From: Pelecanus crispus
Lineage: Eukaryota > Chordata > Aves > Pelecaniformes > Pelecanidae
DNA: 64,000 nt
Assembly (NCBI RefSeq): GCF_030463565.1
Contig: NC_134676.1
Coordinates: 23,044,728 to 23,108,727, forward strand
Reading direction: 5' to 3'
The stretch's first letter is position 1. The number at the start of each line of letters is the position of its first letter. The position numbers and the translations under genes are program-made. Of the stretch, positions 59,801-64,000 are shown in pieces. The notes beneath the pieces were generated by a model that made no database searches, was not told the DNA's origin, and worked only from the letters and a program-made list of their open reading frames with translations.

Positions 59801-62800
59801 TAAGCAAGTCAAAGAATTAACATGGCACTCCGATGACAACCTGAGAATATGACTTTTCAGTAAGTTGTAGTAGTTTCACTTAAACTTTCCTTAGATGTGT
59901 TTGAATGTATAGTGCATGAAGTAAAAGTTGGGATTGAGAGACCAAACACTAAAAGTCAGAAAATTCTCCAACTTCAGGGTGCAATATTAATTTGCCAGTG
60001 TGCATCCTGTACATTTTACAGGAGTGAGCTAATAACAAACTGCCCTAGGCTTTCGTTAGGACTGTGTGTACCATATGGTGAGAATACCTTGGGCGTTCCT
60101 AGGCATATAGTCAGCCATCTGAACCAGGCTGCTTATCTTAGTGAGGGTGTCAGAGCACATTTGAGACCAAATGGTTTCTAGATCTGCCTGCTTGGTGTTA
60201 CCTCTCTTTCTCCCCTTCATTGCTCCCCACCCATCTCTCTGGCTATGTCTCTGGAATTTTTCTTACTGTTCCTTTCCTGGCTGCTCCACCAACTCTTCAG
60301 TCTCGCTCCCTCACCTGCGTATCCGCTTTAGTCGCTTCCTCAGTTTCTGTGACAACGTTACGGGTCCTCCGGGCTCCCCCATTCCCACCTTTAAGTTTTG
60401 TTGCTGAATCCAACAAAAAAAATGTGAGGCTTGAGAAATGAAATAAAATGCGAAACTTTGGGCAGAGTTGTGAATGCTTTGATACTGATCGTGCAAAGGA
60501 TCTCAGCGTGAGCCCAGCTGCGTAAGCTGCCTTCTGCAGTGTGGCTGCTAATCCTGACTCTGCCTGCATGCAAGGATGTGTTTATTTTCACTACAGAGCT
60601 ATTATTCCTGCCCTTAGTCTCTTTTTAATCTATCCCTACACAGTGAAGTAACAGGCGCACTTTAAACCCCATAACAGAACAGTGTCAAGAGAGTAACAGA
60701 GATTAATGTTTGTTGGAGTGAGAGTGAACCAGTGACAAGAGAGAACATTAGAAATTCCCTATTTGTGATATATATTATAATTTTTTTGATGTCTGAGAGG
60801 CATTTGGAGAGGTAGAACATTAGGTCTTTATTGATGCAGCTCTGGAGAGATGTAAAACAGTGCACTTAAACAGGTAAAATGCTGCTGAAAATAATTTTGA
60901 AAACACTGTAAGGGGAAATATTGAATCATTATTCAAGGCCTCTTTTCTGTGATATGAACATTGGTGTCATTATCGGTGACACCAATATAGTATCAGCCAA
61001 CATGGCTTACAGTGGCATAAACATGGGGTTAAAATTAGCTGGAAGTCTTTTTAGAGATGCCACCCAAACTGCAGTTATTTTCTGGGAGAGTTACCCACCT
61101 TCAGGTGTAGCCCCAAGACTGTTGTTATTGCTATAAAACTCAGAAATGACCAAGTGGCAGTAGAAGAACTGAAGCATTCTGCATAGCTCCAATCTCTCTT
61201 CCCCAAACCCCTCTTCCCAACTTTTCTGCTCCTTGCCCAATAACAGAGGTGATTTGTAGACCATCTTATTTTCAGGTAGGATATCTTCCCACCTCTGCTT
61301 AAGAAATTAGTAGTCCTGGTAGTTTCTTTACCTCTGTTGTCACAGTTATAAGTGCTGGGAGGTGAAAACTGTGAATTCAACACGTGCAGATTGAGATGAA
61401 TACATAGGGTGGAAATGGAGAGAGCTGGTGCTTTCAGTCACAGATGTAGTCAGCTGCTTCTTGTCTTCCAGTGCTCCCACATAGCCAGTGATGTGGGGAC
61501 CCCGGCAAACTGATAGTGCCAAATAATTCAGCGTCATGCTCTTGGGTCAGCAAGATCCATTCTAAGGCAAGCACAGGGATAAAGATATCACACAGGTAAT
61601 GGAAAACTTTAATCCAGGTGAGGAGTCCTCTCTCCATTTGCCTCCTGCTTATTCATGCACTGTAATTTGCTTAGGCAATTACAGTGCAAATTTAAACCAG
61701 CGCTGCAATATATATGGCACCTGATTTTTGTATTTATGCAAAGAAACATGACACTAGGGAAGAAATATAACTGCTTATTCTAATAGCATGCTATGCAGCT
61801 TGCAAGAGCCTAAAAAGTGCAACAATAGGGTTTAAATTCCCTGTAAGAAACAGGACAAAGATGCCCAATCTTGTTCTCCCCTGACTGATTACTGTGTGGG
61901 CTGGGATACAGCCAGACACTGCGCACCGTGCAAGCCCTAGCAGACCACCACAGCGCGTGAACTCAGATCCTTGGTTTGTAAGTGCAGATAGGTGCTCTCT
62001 GTTTCTCCAGAATGAACCGTTTGTGTACTTGGTTTTTAGGAGAAGTCCATGGTCCCTGGACACCTCACTCTCCATCCCACCATTTTTCTGGCAAAGCAGG
62101 ACTCCAGAAAGGTAACACCAAGTGATGAAGTGAGAAATGTAGTATTAAAATATTTCTGTTTGGAGCAATAGAGTACGTGTTTCTCATATACACCAAACAG
62201 ATCAATCTCACTTGTTAATTTACTGCTGTGATTGCACAGCTAGGTGGATATTGGTGACCTTCTGAACTTGAAGGAAGGAGCATATAACTGTTTCTTAAAT
62301 GTATACATATAGGCAAGAAAGACAAAAGACACTGAGACACTTTAGCACTGTAAGGTATGGAGCAACGTACATGGCTTGATATCTACGTTGTTTCAACACC
62401 CAAAGGTAAAGTGGGACTGGAATTCAGTGCACACTGACCACCACCTGTTTATTAAACAGGAAAACTTTTTAATGACAATGGGTCATAGGAAAGATGTCAA
62501 AAGTTCTTCCAACGCTAGCTTGTGCACCAGTTCAACACTGGGTTTATGCACAATCAGATTTTGCATATTTTTATTTATTTTACTTTATTTTATTTACAAA
62601 ATTCCAGTTTCCTTCCCAACAGATCTGGTGTTGAGCAGTAAATAAAGGGGGGAATTATTCAGGCCTCTCTTTTTTGCTCCTATTGGGAGAAAAAATGAAA
62701 AGTCAAAAGCCAAACCTTAGGAGAATAATTATATCTATTGTCCGTTGGATCTTCTCTCAGTACTCTCCATGACTCATCCCAAGTCAAGAACTTTTCTCTC

Positions 62801-64000
62801 AAAAAACCCCCAACTTTAAGAAGTTTTTCTGTGCCTTAGGTGTCGTGAAAGTGATTGATGGTTCACAAATGGAAATTACCTGGTGATTTAGACCAGATCT
62901 TGCTGCTGAAATGTTGTTAAGCTGATACACTAAAACTGAACCTCTGTACGTTAAAATGATTCAGACCAGAACATCTATATTTAAACAATGTACTTATTAA
63001 AGGAGTGTTTAGGGTGGGTCTCATATTTCAGTGATGCAGAGAAAAGCAAATATCTTTTTTTTCCTCTTAGAACAGAGTATATTAGCTTCTCTAATTAATT
63101 TGCAATGTTGTTAGAGGATAGTGCTTACAACACCTAAGACAAGCACACCTGATCCTAAATGGGTGCTACAACTTAGTAGTGTTGAAAAAAACTACTGTAG
63201 AAACAGCTCTAGACAAGTACAGTCTGTATTACTCAGGAAGTTGTAACATGTAAATACTTAAAGTGCATCTTTGAAATATAATGATACATAAATTCCTAGT
63301 CTAACACCATCAGCACAAGGACATTTATTGGTGTGGGTGGAAACATTTTGGAGATAGGGAGCTTGTTTCTTTTTCTCTCTGTTTTGTTAAAGTGAAGTAT
63401 AGCACTAAAAATGCAATGGGGAGACAGTCCTTGGCTGGAGAATTCCAGAAAGTCCTCCACCTTGTCAATGGCCTGTCAATGTTTTTGTCCTGCTGAGTGT
63501 GGCTGGAAAACAACAACTTTGTCTATGAAAAAATCCAAAATGTCTTTTATTTCTACATTGGCACCAGATAATTCCTTTTGTATTTTAAAGAGAAAGTGTA
63601 AAACTGCACTTTCCAATCAAAGGAGAAAAGAGAAGTGAGATGATCCTGCAATGACCAGCTCTGCAGAAGCACTGGTATTTCCTGGCATGGGGGATGAAAG
63701 CGGATCGGCCTCACTGCCCCGCAGGGTCTTTGGCCTCAGCACCCACCTGCGAAGCCAGTGCGGACAGCTGGAGCCTCTCTCCTGCAGCACAGCCCAGACA
63801 GCTCTCCAGTATTTCTCAGAAGTTGAGCATCTCTAGCAGCAAAGCAAGAAGGGCAGAGCGTGGCTCTGCAGTCTGGATGTTGGCTGGGGAGGGGGGAAAA
63901 CACTTTTGTTCCTGATGCATCTGACTGGTGCAGGGGCATCCCCTCTCTTCTCATCCCGCAAAATCCATCCTGGCCCAGGGAGACCGTTCACATTTCTGTG
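47837..64000. other. Intergenic desert towards the presumed ZSWIM6 side, no gene recognised
   Basis: About 16 kb without a supported gene. Open frames here are short, unlike any family I know, and overlap on both strands. Seen within it: a CpG-bearing patch near 48245-48360 that may be an old LTR remnant, an AAAT tetramer tract (53231-53248), a CpG cluster with a minus-strand donor motif near 60313, and two hairpins (60960-60986, 61656-61688). In human the next gene on this side is ZSWIM6, which is not reached here. Confidence 0.5.
53231..53248. repeat. AAAT tetranucleotide microsatellite
   Basis: About four and a half units of TAAA/AAAT. Confidence 0.85.

Noticed and set aside
60171..60569. 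Overlapping frames of 78-90 codons on both strands
   Set aside because: No family resemblance. The CpG cluster there is recorded as a possible non-coding exon instead.
1..64000. CRISPR arrays, bacterial operons or prophage
   Set aside because: No spaced direct repeats of that kind, and the sequence is clearly vertebrate.

Overview
The window is nuclear DNA from a bird. Three things point to this: CR1 LINEs are the main repeat, several of them ending in the avian ATTCTATG-type or pentameric tails; there is a tRNA-Ile-headed SINE with a CR1 tail; and there are solo LTRs of a young endogenous retrovirus family. The two genes present are NDUFAF2 and SMIM15. In human they are neighbours on 5q12, in the same convergent arrangement, with ZSWIM6 next. 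Human 5q12 genes of this block are on the avian Z chromosome, so the window is probably Z-linked (inference). The tRNA-Ile/CR1 SINE recalls TguSINE1 of passerines, but I cannot fix the order of bird.

Layout. 1-3345 is the end of an NDUFAF2 intron, with one solo LTR (1127-1673). 3346-3603 is the terminal coding exon of NDUFAF2 (+), with a poly(A) signal at 3686. 3692-5988 is the shared 3' flank, mostly SMIM15 3' UTR. 5989-6213 is the complete single-exon SMIM15 coding region (-). Its non-coding first exon ends at a good splice donor (6944/6943) inside a CpG island (about 6590-7480). The intron between carries a 23-G run and four perfect 18-bp repeats. From about 7500 to 64000 I find no coding gene: this is the intergenic desert between SMIM15 and, presumably, ZSWIM6.

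The desert is organised by retroelements. Three CR1 copies of one young subfamily lie in minus orientation: A (8409-9400), B (17822 to about 22300, nearly full length, interrupted) and C (42868-46016, interrupted twice). B and C carry opposite-strand nested CR1 3' ends, and C also carries a nested solo LTR with a perfect 5-bp target duplication. Older CR1 pieces are at 15646, 16914, 38885 and 40557. A SINE is at 9554-9695, a MIR-like remnant near 46684 and a probable ancient tRNA-SINE near 35615. Long stretches (9.7-15.6, 22.3-29.1, 29.7-38.9, 47.8-64 kb) hold no recognised gene.

The most interesting observations are: (1) patchwork identity between the CR1 copies, with about 99.8% identical blocks next to blocks about 10% diverged that surround nested insertions, as expected of gene conversion; (2) loss of a catalytic Asp in the reverse-transcriptase motif of all three copies although two are nearly identical; (3) the tRNA-Ile SINE, with a possible partner LINE tail in the same window; (4) a 105-nt imperfect palindrome of paired GATA motifs at 47732-47836; and (5) short perfect hairpins, including one closed by a TTCG loop. 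I do not see a coherent new multi-gene system here.
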